A stretch of DNA of 64,000 bases from Methanolobus psychrotolerans (lineage in GTDB: Archaea; Halobacteriota; Methanosarcinia; Methanosarcinales; Methanosarcinaceae), in the NCBI RefSeq assembly GCF_002243045.1, contig NZ_MBKP01000007.1, positions 1-64,000 of the forward strand. The letters are read 5' to 3'. Shown here piece after piece: positions 51,977 to 61,481 of the stretch. The notes under the pieces are model-generated. The model was not told the origin of the DNA. It was given only the letters and a program-made list of their open reading frames with translations, and ran no database searches. A program made the position numbers and the translations under genes. Every line of letters starts with the position of its first letter. The first letter of the stretch is position 1.

Positions 51977-52764
51977 TAAATGTGGCAGTCACCGGTGCTT
52001 CGGGCAGAATGGGCAGACTCATCATTGATAACATCCTCCGGTCTGAAGATGTCTGCTTATCAGCAGCTTTTGATCTTGTGAACATCGGTAAGGATGTGGG
52101 TGAGGTGGCTCATATAGGTGCTTTGAACGTGCCTATATCCGATGTAAATGATATGGAGTCGGTTCTAAAGAAATCCGGTACTCAGGTGCTTATCGATTTT
52201 ACAATTGCAAATGCAACGGCTGTCAATGCTCCAAGGGCAGCAGCATGTGGTGTTAATCTTGTGATAGGCACAACAGGTTTGACGCCTGAGCAGAAAAAGA
52301 ATATAGAGGATTCAATTATCAGCAACAACGTAGCAGGAATTATCTCTCCTAACTACTCAGTTGGTGTGTATGTGTTCTTCAGGCTCCTTGAAGAAGCAGC
52401 TAAGTATCTTGATGATGTTGATATCGAAATTATAGAAGCCCACCATAACCAGAAGAAAGATGCTCCAAGCGGTACTGCTAAAGGTGCTGCTGAAGTTATC
52501 AGCAAGGTTCTTGGTGGCAAGGATTATGTCTATGGCCGTGAAGGTCTCGCCCCCCGTGGAAAAGAGATAGGCATACACGCCGTTCGCGGCGGTGACATTA
52601 TTGGTGATCACACGGTTCTCTTTGCTGGCGATGGCGAAAGGATCGAGGTAAAACACCAAGCCCATTCAAGACAGGCATTTGCAGGCGGTGCGGTAAAAGC
52701 AGCTGTATGGATTGGGGGTGCTGAACCTGGGCTTCATACTATGCAGGACATTCTCGGCCTTTAA
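51973..52764 (+). CDS. dapB: 4-hydroxy-tetrahydrodipicolinate reductase
   Basis: Reduces the DapA product with NAD(P)H. The cofactor site is VAVTGASGRMGRLIIDNI at 4-21; the catalytic region is EIIEAHHNQKKDAPSGTAKGAAE near 155-177 (His and Lys). Length 263. ATG 51973 overlaps the dapA stop by four bases; the frame extends three codons upstream but that is inside dapA. The 200 bases after it (52765-52964) are AT-rich and lie between converging genes; I see no gene there. Confidence 0.96.
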   Translation: MINVAVTGASGRMGRLIIDNILRSEDVCLSAAFDLVNIGKDVGEVAHIGALNVPISDVNDMESVLKKSGTQVLIDFTIANATAVNAPRAAACGVNLVIGTTGLTPEQKKNIEDSIISNNVAGIISPNYSVGVYVFFRLLEEAAKYLDDVDIEIIEAHHNQKKDAPSGTAKGAAEVISKVLGGKDYVYGREGLAPRGKEIGIHAVRGGDIIGDHTVLFAGDGERIEVKHQAHSRQAFAGGAVKAAVWIGGAEPGLHTMQDILGL

Positions 52765-52964
52765 TGGCAACACTTTTTTATGAACACATCTGTTCATTTG
52801 TGGCACAGCTTGTATAGATTGTGTGCACAAACTCGCATGATAAATCATGAACAATGGCCAACTACATTATATATATGGTTATATATAATTATACATGTAG
52901 CATGTGTATTCTCCACTGCCATCGTTACTACCTCCAACCGTTTCTTTTTTATTTTTATCCGTTT

Positions 52965-53435
52965 CTAGAGCAGATGCTCTGCGATATTCTCTGAAATAAC
53001 TCTTCCACAGTAAAAACATCTGAGTTTCAGGTTTGTATCTTCAGTATTCACTTTAAATTTTGACGTGATGGGTTCATTACTATTGGAGATGCAATTCGGA
53101 TTTATGCATTCGACAACACCTTCTACAAAAGAAGGAATATGCACTTTATTCTTGCGGGTTACATTGAAATTGCGTATGATGTTGATGGTTGCATTGGGTG
53201 CGATCAGTGCTATCTTGTCGACCTCTTCAACTTTAAGCTCGCGATTCTCTATTTTTACTACATCTTTTTGTCCGTATTTCCCTTTGGAATTCAGCAGGAT
53301 GCTAACGACTCCCTGGGACGAATCCGGCAATCCAAGTATCTTCAACACATTCAGGGCTTTGCCTGCGGTGATGTGGTCTATGACAGTTCCGTTCTCTATC
53401 CTGCGTACTCTCAGCTCTGTGTCGATGTCACTCAT
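52965..53435 (-). CDS. pyrI: aspartate carbamoyltransferase regulatory chain
   Basis: Binds nucleotide effectors and zinc and holds the PyrB trimers together. RRIENGTVIDHITAGKALNVLKILG near 10-34 is the allosteric-domain start; the zinc site is CINPNCISNSNEP followed by RCFYCGRVI (four cysteines, about 111-144). Length 156. It overlaps pyrB by four bases. Effector control of pyrimidine synthesis by CTP/ATP is expected from the family. Confidence 0.96.
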   Translation of the reverse strand: MSDIDTELRVRRIENGTVIDHITAGKALNVLKILGLPDSSQGVVSILLNSKGKYGQKDVVKIENRELKVEEVDKIALIAPNATINIIRNFNVTRKNKVHIPSFVEGVVECINPNCISNSNEPITSKFKVNTEDTNLKLRCFYCGRVISENIAEHLL

Positions 53436-54358
53436 TCTATAGCCCCCAGTACAAGTCCTAGAAGTGCCATTCTCACAGGCACGCCATAGAATGCCTGCTT
53501 AAAGTAACAAGCATGAGGTGTATCATCAACTTTGGTATCTATCTCATTGACCCTTGGAAGGGGATGCATTATCTTCAACTCATGTTTCACATCTTTCAGT
53601 GTTTCCATTGTTATCTTCAGCTTGTTAGCAACCTTCTGGTACTCAGCAGCGTCCGGGAATCTTTCTTTTTGTATGCGTGTCATGTACAGCACATCAACGT
53701 CATTAATGGCGTCATCAATAGAATCCACCTCAATGATCTTTGCACCTCTGGCTATGATATCACTTATGATTTCTTCCGGCATACGCAGTTCATTTGGTGA
53801 TATTAGCGTTATCTGCGCGCCGTAAAGTGATAGTGCATAACAGAGTGAGTGCACTGTCCTTCCATACTTCAGGTCACCAGCAAGTGCAATTTTCAATCCA
53901 TCAAGGTGGCTTTCACGTTTAATCGTATAAAGGTCCAGAAGTGTTTGGGTGGGATGATGGCCTGCACCGTCTCCTGCATTAAGCACGGGAACTCTGGAAA
54001 ATTCGGATGCAAGTTGTGCCGCTCCTTCCCGGGGGTGACGTAATACAATAGCATCTGCATACCCGTCAACAACCCGAATGGTGTCTGCCAGTGTTTCTCC
54101 TTTTGATATGGAACTCGCATCCACTGACCCCAGGTTCAGTACATCTCCTCCCAGTCTCAGCATTGCAGTCTCAAAGGACATCCTGGTCCTTGTGCTTGGT
54201 TCAAAAAAAAGGACTGCAAGGACTTTTCCAGCTAACAGGTCTGATCTTTGTTCCCCATTTGCAATGGTCTCCATCTTTTCAGCGGCAGCAAGAATATGAT
54301 CGATCATCTCCCGGGAAAAATTCCTAGTGGAAATGATATGGTGGTCCTTGAATTTCAT
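53432..54358 (-). CDS. pyrB: aspartate carbamoyltransferase catalytic chain
   Basis: Joins carbamoyl phosphate and aspartate in pyrimidine synthesis. The carbamoyl-phosphate loop FFEPSTRTRMSFETAM is near 51-66, the HPTQTLLDLYTI motif near 136 and MHPLPRVNEI near 265. Length 308. It leads the pyrBI operon; its promoter lies in 54359-54431, next to the 3' end of the DUF5788 gene on the same strand. Confidence 0.97.
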   Translation of the reverse strand: MKFKDHHIISTRNFSREMIDHILAAAEKMETIANGEQRSDLLAGKVLAVLFFEPSTRTRMSFETAMLRLGGDVLNLGSVDASSISKGETLADTIRVVDGYADAIVLRHPREGAAQLASEFSRVPVLNAGDGAGHHPTQTLLDLYTIKRESHLDGLKIALAGDLKYGRTVHSLCYALSLYGAQITLISPNELRMPEEIISDIIARGAKIIEVDSIDDAINDVDVLYMTRIQKERFPDAAEYQKVANKLKITMETLKDVKHELKIMHPLPRVNEIDTKVDDTPHACYFKQAFYGVPVRMALLGLVLGAIE

Positions 54359-54431
54359 CGACTAATAAAGGCATTGCATGGGATATAATATTTGCCTGCT
54401 ATCATGTATTCTGATATTCTGTGTTTTATTC

Positions 54432-54872
54432 CTATTTTTTCCTGATAACTTCGGTTAGTGAATCCCATTCTTCGGTATTTACATCTTTACATATATGCCG
54501 GTCTTTGCAAATAATTTTTCTTTTAGAAGGCATTGTCAGTTCCCTCAGGTCCATAATAGCTCGCCTGACGCCTGCTGCCCTGTCAAACAGGTCTTTTGCT
54601 TCATCATGAATGAGGTGTTTATTTTCAAGACGCTTCTCATACTCTTTTTCTTTATCACGCAAAAGGTCCAGAAAAGTATCTATGTCTTTCAGGTCATCCC
54701 TGTCCAGCTTAGCTTTGTTGACAATTTCCCAGACAATTTCATGAAGATTCACTTCTTTACCTTTTATGGATACTTTGTAAGGTATCTGTTCCCCTACCCA
54801 GAAAAGACTTTTATTGAGCTTGTTCAGCATCATTTGCCGTTCCTGTTCAGATATTTCTTCATTTTCAGTCAT
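54432..54872 (-). CDS. DUF5788-like protein
   Basis: 146-residue, mostly helical, acidic protein: EISEQERQMMLNKLNKSLFWVGEQIPYKV then a charged helical middle and LFDRAAGVRRAIMDLRELTMPS. It matches, from memory, the DUF5788 family of methanogens and haloarchaea. ATG 54872 has GGGAGAAAA immediately upstream; the frame extends to 54983 but would run into the divergent hps-rraA gene. Function unknown. It precedes pyrBI and could share its transcript. Confidence 0.7.
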   Translation of the reverse strand: MTENEEISEQERQMMLNKLNKSLFWVGEQIPYKVSIKGKEVNLHEIVWEIVNKAKLDRDDLKDIDTFLDLLRDKEKEYEKRLENKHLIHDEAKDLFDRAAGVRRAIMDLRELTMPSKRKIICKDRHICKDVNTEEWDSLTEVIRKK

Positions 54873-54951
54873 TTTTCTCCCAGATTCTTCCCTTAAATAG
54901 TACTTTGCGTGATTAAATTTATAGGTTTTCAAGTATTTTAGTGTTGTAAGT

Positions 54952-56250
54952 ATGTACAAAAGTGATCGTATCAAACCAATCATTCAGGTAGCTCTTGATC
55001 TCTTAGAAACCGACAGAGCAATACAGATAGCAAAAGAAGCCCTAGATGGCGGTGTTGACTGGCTTGAGGCAGGAACTCCTCTCATAAAAAGCGAGGGGAT
55101 GGATGCCATAAGGAAACTGAGGGAAAACTTCCCTGACAAGATAATAATCGCAGATATGAAAATAGCAGATACTGGCGCTATGGAAGTTGAAATGGGAGCT
55201 AAGGCAGGTGCTGATATTGTGGTTGTGCTTGCGAGTGCCGATGACTCCACAATTCTGGAATCGGTACGTGCCGCAAAAAAATACGGTGTGAGGATAATGG
55301 CAGACCTGATATCGGCCATTGACCCTGTTTCCCGAAGCATCGAACTGGAAAAGATGGGTGTTGATTACATCAATGTGCATGCGGGCATAGATCAGCAGAT
55401 GACCGGCCAGGATTCACTTGCTATAATGAAAAAAGTCGTAGAGAAGGTAAGCATTCCGGTTGCTATAGCAGGTGGACTGGATGCATATTCATGTTCGCAG
55501 GCTGTAGCCGCAGGGGTGGATGTGGTCATTGTTGGTGGAAATATAGTTCGCTCAGCCGATGTCACAGCCTCAGCAAAGGCCATAAGGCAAAGCGTGGATT
55601 CTCCTTCCGCAACAATACAATTGAAAAGATCGCCTGATGAAGAGATACGCGGGATACTTGATGGCGTTTCCACTCCTAATATTTCCGATGCCATGCACCG
55701 CAAAGGAGCTATGCAGGATATTTTCTCAATGGTCCCCGGAAAACGAATGATCGGTACTGCTGTCACTGTCCAGACTTTCAAAGGTGACTGGGCCAAGACC
55801 GTTGAGGCTATAGATGAGGCAAAGGAAGGAGATGTAATTGTTATCTACAACGGAAGCAGGCATGTTGCCCCATGGGGCGGTCTTGCAACTCTAAGTTGCC
55901 TTAACAGAGGAGTGGCAGGTGTTGTCGTCGATGGTGCTGTGCGGGACATAGACGATATTCGTAGCATTGGTTTGCCTGTTTTTGCAACCTGCAATGTCCC
56001 TAATGCAGGAGAACCAAAGGGATTTGGTGAGATCAATTCAGAAATCGTCTGCGGTAATCAAACAGTTAAACCTGGGGATTATATCATAGGGGATGACAAT
56101 GGCGTAGTTGTCATTCCAAAAGAACGTGCCTATGAGATTGCAAGGCGTGCAAAAGAAGTAGAAAAGACGGAGCATCGCCTTTTTGAGGAGATACGCAGGG
56201 GTTCAACCCTGTCAGAGATCATGAAACTTAAGAAATGGGAGAAACATTGA
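54952..56250 (+). CDS. bifunctional hexulose-6-P synthase / RraA-like protein
   Basis: Residues 1-210 are 3-hexulose-6-phosphate synthase (OMPDC fold) with [13 protein letters not shown], the [16 protein letters not shown] catalytic motif, and [14 protein letters not shown]. Residues 225-432 are an RraA/demethylmenaquinone methyltransferase-like domain: [44 protein letters not shown] and [16 protein letters not shown]. In relatives of the second domain the conserved G-x-x-x-R-D loop binds 4-carboxy-4-hydroxy-2-oxoadipate-type substrates, so an aldolase or lyase role is more likely than RNase regulation. Together with Fae-Hps it gives the cell two Hps domains. A prepilin peptidase gene begins one base after the stop. 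Confidence 0.92.
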   Translation: MYKSDRIKPIIQVALDLLETDRAIQIAKEALDGGVDWLEAGTPLIKSEGMDAIRKLRENFPDKIIIADMKIADTGAMEVEMGAKAGADIVVVLASADDSTILESVRAAKKYGVRIMADLISAIDPVSRSIELEKMGVDYINVHAGIDQQMTGQDSLAIMKKVVEKVSIPVAIAGGLDAYSCSQAVAAGVDVVIVGGNIVRSADVTASAKAIRQSVDSPSATIQLKRSPDEEIRGILDGVSTPNISDAMHRKGAMQDIFSMVPGKRMIGTAVTVQTFKGDWAKTVEAIDEAKEGDVIVIYNGSRHVAPWGGLATLSCLNRGVAGVVVDGAVRDIDDIRSIGLPVFATCNVPNAGEPKGFGEINSEIVCGNQTVKPGDYIIGDDNGVVVIPKERAYEIARRAKEVEKTEHRLFEEIRRGSTLSEIMKLKKWEKH

Positions 56251-56251
56251 A

Positions 56252-57010
56252 ATGATAGAAATATTAAAAGTGCTGGCATGCATGCCCTTTTTACTTTATG
56301 CCTGTTATGCTGATATAAAAACCCGCCGTGTATCCAATGAAGTATGGTTCATGATGTTCGGTGTCGGATTCATTTTCATAATGTACGATCTTATGACATA
56401 TGGTCTTCCATATCTTATACGTAACATCCTTTCTTTCCTGTTCATTTTTGCTTTTGTGTACATACTTTTCCAGTTTGGTGCTTTTGGAGGCGCGGATGCA
56501 AAAGTTCTAATGGTTATTTCGCTGATAATTCCTACATTCCCCACAATTACGCTAGCTTCAACCTCTTTTCCTATTAATGGGACTCCAATTATCAATTTGT
56601 TTGCTTTCAGTGTATTTGGCAATTCCGTAATACTCACAGTCATAGTTCCAATAGGTCTATTCCTGTACAACTTAGTAAAGAATCCTTCTGAATCGCTGAG
56701 ACGTCCATTTTATATGTTCATTGGTTATGTTATGCCAATCTCAAAACTGGAAAAAGGACATTTTCGCATGATAGAGTCCTATAACAAAACTAAAGAGGGC
56801 ATTGAGTTCAAGTTCACAAGATCAGGAACTGAACTCACCTCGGAAGTTATCTCTGAACTGAAAAACTATCAAAAGGCAGGAAAGGTCAGGGGTGGTGTGT
56901 GGATAACTCCGGGACTTCCATTCATGATCCCGATAACTGCGGGTTTTATCACAGCGGTGGTCTTCGGGGATCTAATATTCTATCTCACGATGCAGTTCAT
57001 GATGATGTGA
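56252..57010 (+). CDS. A24-family prepilin/preflagellin peptidase
   Basis: Membrane aspartic protease that removes the class III signal from pilin-like proteins. The two active-site Asp are D21 in CYADIKTRRVSNE and D82 in FGGADAK (a GxGD-type site, here GGAD). About six membrane helices are visible; a soluble segment (FTRSGTELTSEVISELKNYQ) lies between helices near 190-215. Length 252. ATG 56252 starts one base after the hps-rraA stop. No pilin or archaellin gene is near. It is closer in length to archaeal EppA/PibD-type enzymes than to bacterial PilD. Confidence 0.88.
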   Translation: MIEILKVLACMPFLLYACYADIKTRRVSNEVWFMMFGVGFIFIMYDLMTYGLPYLIRNILSFLFIFAFVYILFQFGAFGGADAKVLMVISLIIPTFPTITLASTSFPINGTPIINLFAFSVFGNSVILTVIVPIGLFLYNLVKNPSESLRRPFYMFIGYVMPISKLEKGHFRMIESYNKTKEGIEFKFTRSGTELTSEVISELKNYQKAGKVRGGVWITPGLPFMIPITAGFITAVVFGDLIFYLTMQFMMM

Positions 57011-57076
57011 ACTGCTTTTTATCTTTCATTAACTTTTAATACTCCTTTTTTCAAATTATTAATTGAGGTGGGTTCT

Positions 57077-57205
57077 ATGGAAGAGAAAATTCCAGAAGCT
57101 AAAAAGCAGAAAAAAGAAGATGAAAAGGAAGTAAAAGTTACTCCTATACATCCAGGGGATTCCAGGGTTCGCCCAAAAAGGCATTTACTGGACACATGTG
57201 AGTAA
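57077..57205 (+). CDS. small charged protein, unknown
   Basis: A 42-residue frame with GAGGTG seven bases before its ATG. The first 20 residues are a Lys/Glu-rich helix, the rest holds VTPIHPGDSRVRPKRH. The good ribosome site and a separate AT-rich promoter-like upstream (57011-57060) support it. It is soluble and probably unstructured. It is convergent with recQ. No family recognised. Confidence 0.5.
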   Translation: MEEKIPEAKKQKKEDEKEVKVTPIHPGDSRVRPKRHLLDTCE

Positions 57206-57230
57206 CTATTTAGGTGTATATTATCCAATA

Positions 57231-59309
57231 TCATTTTTCTACGATGAGGGATCTATACACATTTCTTATTTCTTCATCAGAAAAAACGCCGCCGAGTTTA
57301 TCTTTTATCATTCTGACAAGATCCTCTTCCAGTGCATCCATTGTTCTGAGCACCAGTTCTTTTTCAAGCTTCGGTTTTAAGCCTGGTGAATATGTTCTTT
57401 TCCTGTCATGTTCTGTTCGTGTTTCAGGTTTGGGAGTTTCCTGTTCGTCTGCTGAATGATTTTTTTCCTTTTCATCACAATACTTTGCAATTTCCTTGAG
57501 GAAAGTGTCTCCGTATTTCTTGAGTTTGTACTCTCCTACGCCGGTTATCTTCAGCAGTTCTTCTTTACTGCGGGGCTTTCTGGCAGCCATCTGCCGTAGG
57601 CTCGTATCGGCAAATACGATATATGGGGGTACATCCTGCATCTGGGCCATAGATATGCGCAGTTCTTTCAGTTTATCGAAGAGGTCCCGGTCAGGGTCAT
57701 CACTAATTTTCCTGCGCAACACAGAAGAAGGCTTCAAGGGACTTTCATCTTTCCCCGGGGAAGATTCCACCGGTTCATAATCCCCCTGGCATTCTTCCTC
57801 TACTTTACGTGTGAAGATAACTACTTTGTTACCGGACAGGACTTCTTCGCTCTTCCTGTTAAGTTTGAGGAGAGGATAACGTGCGCCTTCCACTTTGATT
57901 ATGTCCTGCCGTATCATCTCATGTGCCATTTCCATCCAGACAGGTCTGGTATGCATGTCACCCTGACCAAAGTTATTAAGAAGATGGTGTTTCTTGTCTG
58001 TGATCTTCTTTGCCCTGCTGCCTGTAATCACATCAATTACATGGTTCAGGCCATACCTCTGGTCAAGTTCCTTTATACAATTTATAAGCAATTTAGCATC
58101 GTCTGTACCGTCAACCTGTATGCGTGGCTGCAGGCAGACATCACATTTCCCACAATTGTCATCAGGTGTCTCCTCCCCGAAATACCTGAGCAATACTTTC
58201 CTGCGGCAGATGTTGCTCTCACAGTAGTCTACCATGTCGCTGAGCTGCTTTAAGGCGATGTCTCTTTCTTCCTTCTTATCCTTCTGTTTGATAAAATACT
58301 CTATCTTGAACCTGTCACCGCGGCTGAAGAACAGTACACACTCACATTCAAGTCCGTCTCTTCCTCCTCTGCCGGTTTCCTGGTAATAGCTCTCTAAGTT
58401 TTTAGGAAGGTCATAGTGAATAACAAAACGGACATTAGGCTTATCGATTCCCATGCCAAAGGCAATGGTAGCTACAATGATGTCCGTCCTGTCCTTTATG
58501 AACATCTCCTGGTTCTTTTCTCTCTGGCTGTCTTTCAGGCCGGCATGATATGGGAGGGCATTGAATCCGTCCTTCCTGAGCTTTTCAGTAAGGCTGTCAA
58601 CAGTCCTGCGGCTCTGGCAATAGATTATACCGCTTTCTCCCTTCTTTTTTCTCAGGTATTGCAGTACATTGTCATAAGTGTCTTTCTTTGCCCTGACCCT
58701 ATAGAAAAGGTTCTGACGGTTAAAACTGGCAACGTATGTTTTACCCTGCCTGATACCAAGTTGCTCAATGGTATCTTCCCTTACTTTTGGTGTGGCTGTT
58801 GCAGTAAGCGCAATTATCGGGACTCCTGGGAACTTTTTCTTCAGGAAATTGAGTTTGCGATATTCCGGCCTGAAGTCATGTCCCCATTCAGAGATGCAAT
58901 GGCTTTCATCAATTGCAAAAAGGCTCACATTCAGGCTCTTCAGGAGCGTAATGGTATGTGACATGGTCAGCCTTTCAGGTGCCACATACAGGATCTTTAT
59001 CTCGCCCCTTTTCAGTTCTTCATATATTCTCCCGGATTCGGCAGGTTTCAGGGTGCTGTTGAGAAATGCGGCATTTATACCGTTTTCCTTCAGGCTGTCC
59101 ACCTGGTCCTTCATAAGGGAAATCAGAGGAGAAACGACTACCGTGATGCCATCCTTAAGCAGGGCAGGAAGCTGGTAACAAAGAGATTTGCCTCCTCCGG
59201 TGGGCATAAGCACAAAAGTGTCCCGGCCATTAAGCACGTCGTTGATTATGTCCTCCTGCAGGGGGCGAAATTCAGAATATCCAAAGTACTTCCGGAGAGT
59301 CTTATGCAT
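57231..59309 (-). CDS. recQ: RecQ-family DNA helicase
   Basis: 3'-5' helicase of recombination and repair. Walker A MPTGGGKSLCYQLP near 35-48, the DESHCISEWGHDFRPEY box near 132 and the motif VI region YYQETGRGGRDGLECECVLFFS are classic. A four-Cys zinc site (CESNICRRKVLLRYFGE and CGKCDVC), the winged helix, and an HRDC domain (around 560-640: DTSLRQMAARKPRSKEELLKITGVGEYK) follow. Length 692, with an extra basic and acidic linker near 640-660 and a short C-terminal helix. Finding RecQ in a methanogen suggests old transfer from bacteria, as known for some Methanosarcinales. Confidence 0.96.
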   Translation of the reverse strand: MHKTLRKYFGYSEFRPLQEDIINDVLNGRDTFVLMPTGGGKSLCYQLPALLKDGITVVVSPLISLMKDQVDSLKENGINAAFLNSTLKPAESGRIYEELKRGEIKILYVAPERLTMSHTITLLKSLNVSLFAIDESHCISEWGHDFRPEYRKLNFLKKKFPGVPIIALTATATPKVREDTIEQLGIRQGKTYVASFNRQNLFYRVRAKKDTYDNVLQYLRKKKGESGIIYCQSRRTVDSLTEKLRKDGFNALPYHAGLKDSQREKNQEMFIKDRTDIIVATIAFGMGIDKPNVRFVIHYDLPKNLESYYQETGRGGRDGLECECVLFFSRGDRFKIEYFIKQKDKKEERDIALKQLSDMVDYCESNICRRKVLLRYFGEETPDDNCGKCDVCLQPRIQVDGTDDAKLLINCIKELDQRYGLNHVIDVITGSRAKKITDKKHHLLNNFGQGDMHTRPVWMEMAHEMIRQDIIKVEGARYPLLKLNRKSEEVLSGNKVVIFTRKVEEECQGDYEPVESSPGKDESPLKPSSVLRRKISDDPDRDLFDKLKELRISMAQMQDVPPYIVFADTSLRQMAARKPRSKEELLKITGVGEYKLKKYGDTFLKEIAKYCDEKEKNHSADEQETPKPETRTEHDRKRTYSPGLKPKLEKELVLRTMDALEEDLVRMIKDKLGGVFSDEEIRNVYRSLIVEK

Positions 59310-59481
59310 CTTTAGACCATATTTGTTTTTTCTGCATATAGGTATCCAGTATATTTAATGGTCTGGTAAGCAGGGTGAAAGTATTACGTCTTATCCTCTG
59401 GCAAGACTCTTATGTCCGGGCGAGCATTAATATGTACGAAATACTATCTCAGGGTAAATCTCATTTTTGGAGTTCTCATTC

Positions 59482-60396
59482 ATGGTAAAAGTAGACAAAT
59501 TCATTCCTGAAGCAATAGAAAAAATACAGCAGCAGATCGATGGCAGGGCCATTATAGCACTTTCCGGAGGTGTGGACAGTTCTGTCTGTGCTATCCTTGC
59601 ACACCGTGCCATTGGTGACAAGCTGACACCAATTTACATAGACACAGGACTGATGCGCAAAGGCGAAACTGAAAGGATCAAGGAGATATTCTCTGACATG
59701 AACCTTCAGGTCGTAGAAGCAAAGGACCGTTTCCTTTCAGCTCTTGCAGGTATCGGGGACCCTGAAGAGAAACGCAAGGCAGTCGGCGAGACTTTTATCC
59801 GTGTTTTTGAAGAAGAAGCGAAGTTACTGAAGGCCGAGTATCTTATACAGGGAACCATTTACCCTGACAGGATCGAGTCCGAGGGCGGTATAAAGTCACA
59901 CCACAACGTAGGCGGCCTTCCATCGGTTATGGATTTCAAGTCAATTGTGGAGCCAATAGAGGATCTGTACAAGGATGAGGTCCGTGAGGTTGCCCGTGCA
60001 CTGGAACTTCCGCATGAGATTTCTGAGAGGATGCCTTTCCCGGGTCCCGGTCTTTCAGTAAGGATCGTCGGCAAGGTCACAGAAGAACTTGTGGATGCTG
60101 TAAGGGAAGCCAATGCAATTGTTGAGGAAGAACTTGTGGAGCAGTTCCACCCATGGCAGACTTTCGCCGCAATTGTTGGCAAGGGCACTGGTGTTAAAGG
60201 GGATGTGAGGGTCCACGGCTGGATAGTTGCTGTAAGGGCAGTAGGTTCAAGGGATGGCATGACCGCAGAGGCAATGGAACTTCCATGGAGTGTCCTGAGG
60301 AAGATAGAATCCAGGATCACTGCAGAGATCCCATCAGTTGCAAGGGTCCTGTATGACCTGACACCAAAACCACCTGCAACAATAGAGTTCGAGTAA
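59482..60396 (+). CDS. guaAB: GMP synthase PP-ATPase subunit GuaAB
   Basis: Adenylates XMP and accepts ammonia from GuaAA (encoded at 40.3 kb) to give GMP. The PP-loop is [19 protein letters not shown] near 24-42; the conserved [21 protein letters not shown] and [14 protein letters not shown] segments are the XMP-binding part. Length 304. ATG 59482 follows GGAG by nine bases; a TTG at 59467 is less likely. It is divergent from recQ and shares a transcript with RaSEA, which begins 20 bases later. Confidence 0.96.
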   Translation: MVKVDKFIPEAIEKIQQQIDGRAIIALSGGVDSSVCAILAHRAIGDKLTPIYIDTGLMRKGETERIKEIFSDMNLQVVEAKDRFLSALAGIGDPEEKRKAVGETFIRVFEEEAKLLKAEYLIQGTIYPDRIESEGGIKSHHNVGGLPSVMDFKSIVEPIEDLYKDEVREVARALELPHEISERMPFPGPGLSVRIVGKVTEELVDAVREANAIVEEELVEQFHPWQTFAAIVGKGTGVKGDVRVHGWIVAVRAVGSRDGMTAEAMELPWSVLRKIESRITAEIPSVARVLYDLTPKPPATIEFE

Positions 60397-60416
60397 GTAT
60401 CAGTAAGAGTAAGGAA

Positions 60417-61457
60417 ATGTCACTAAATAAAGCAGTTCTTGATATCCGTAATCGCCAGAAAGTGAAGCCATCTCCTTCCAACGAGCCATGTGCTGTTTGG
60501 ACCGGTAAAGATCTTCTTGGCACCGGACAGATTGACACTATTACCATCATTTTTAAGACATCAGGATGCTGGTGGGGCAAGGCAGGAGGGTGTACCATGT
60601 GCGGATATGTCTATGACAGTGCGCAGACCTCTCCTTCTGATGAGGATCTGATGGCCCAGTTATCAAGGGCAATGAAAAAAGCTTCTGGTTTTGAAAGGTT
60701 CATGGTCAAGATATTCACTTCAGGCAGTTTTCTTGATATCAAAGAGATACCACTTGAGGTGCGGCACAGGATCCTTGCTCAGCTTGATGCTGATGAAAGG
60801 ATTGTAAAAGTGCTGGCAGAGACACGCCCTGAGTTTGTAACTGAGGATAATGTAAGGGATTGCATAAGCTTCCTCAAAAATACAGACTTTGAGGTTGCAA
60901 TGGGTCTTGAGACAAGTTCGGATGTTATTCGCAAACAATCAATCAACAAAGGTTTTACTTTCAGGAACTTTACAGACGCTGCAATAGCCGCAAGGGCAAA
61001 TGGCGCAACCGTGAAATCCTATCTCATGCTAAAACCGCTGTTCCTTTCCGAGAAGGATGCGCTGGAGGACATTATAAGAACTGTGCGGGATGCTGCAGAG
61101 TATACGGATACATTTTCCATCAATCTCTGTAATGTCCAGCGGGGCACATTTGTCGAGTACCTGTGGGAAAGGAAACAGTATCGTCCCCCATGGCTCTGGA
61201 GCATTGTCGAGATTTTCAAACGGACAAAAGCTGAGTTCCCGGATATGATAATCACATCTGATCCGGTGGGTGCGGGTTCTAAAAGAGGCCCTCATAATTG
61301 CAGGGAATGCAGTCATGACGTTGCTGATGCCATCAGGCTGTTCTCGCTCACACAGGACATTTCTTGTCTGGAGCATCTTTCATGTGACTGTAAAGACCTC
61401 TGGGAGCAGGTATTAGAACTTGAGGCTCACACATTTGGCAGTCCGATAATGGATTAA
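60417..61457 (+). CDS. archaeosine radical SAM enzyme RaSEA
   Basis: Partner of ArcS: it cleaves the lysine adduct on preQ0-15 of tRNA to yield archaeosine. The cluster-binding cysteines have the unusual wide spacing C51-x7-C59-x2-C62 in GCWWGKAGGCTMCGYVYD. Further segments KVLAETRPEFVTEDNV, FEVAMGLETSSDVIRKQ and a C-terminal cysteine group (CRECSHDV, CLEHLSCDCKDL) fit the family. Length 346. AAGGAA precedes ATG 60417. It is transcribed with guaAB. TgtA, which inserts preQ0, is at the other end of the window. Confidence 0.92.
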   Translation: MSLNKAVLDIRNRQKVKPSPSNEPCAVWTGKDLLGTGQIDTITIIFKTSGCWWGKAGGCTMCGYVYDSAQTSPSDEDLMAQLSRAMKKASGFERFMVKIFTSGSFLDIKEIPLEVRHRILAQLDADERIVKVLAETRPEFVTEDNVRDCISFLKNTDFEVAMGLETSSDVIRKQSINKGFTFRNFTDAAIAARANGATVKSYLMLKPLFLSEKDALEDIIRTVRDAAEYTDTFSINLCNVQRGTFVEYLWERKQYRPPWLWSIVEIFKRTKAEFPDMIITSDPVGAGSKRGPHNCRECSHDVADAIRLFSLTQDISCLEHLSCDCKDLWEQVLELEAHTFGSPIMD

Positions 61458-61481
61458 GATGAGTTCTCACTCATCTTTTTT
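61456..61481 (+). terminator. terminator after RaSEA, overlapping the argB stop
   Basis: AAGATGAG and CTCATCTT pair over 8 bases around a 6-base loop; the T-run ends at 61481. The hairpin includes the RaSEA stop codon and the last codons and stop of the converging argB gene. Confidence 0.75.

Noticed and set aside
54952-56250. RraA-like half as an RNase E inhibitor
   Set aside because: The domain name comes from E. coli; RNase E is not typical of methanogens and fusion to Hps points to metabolism.
40262-60396. GuaAA and GuaAB as halves of a broken guaA
   Set aside because: Both are complete, and two separate subunits are the normal archaeal form.
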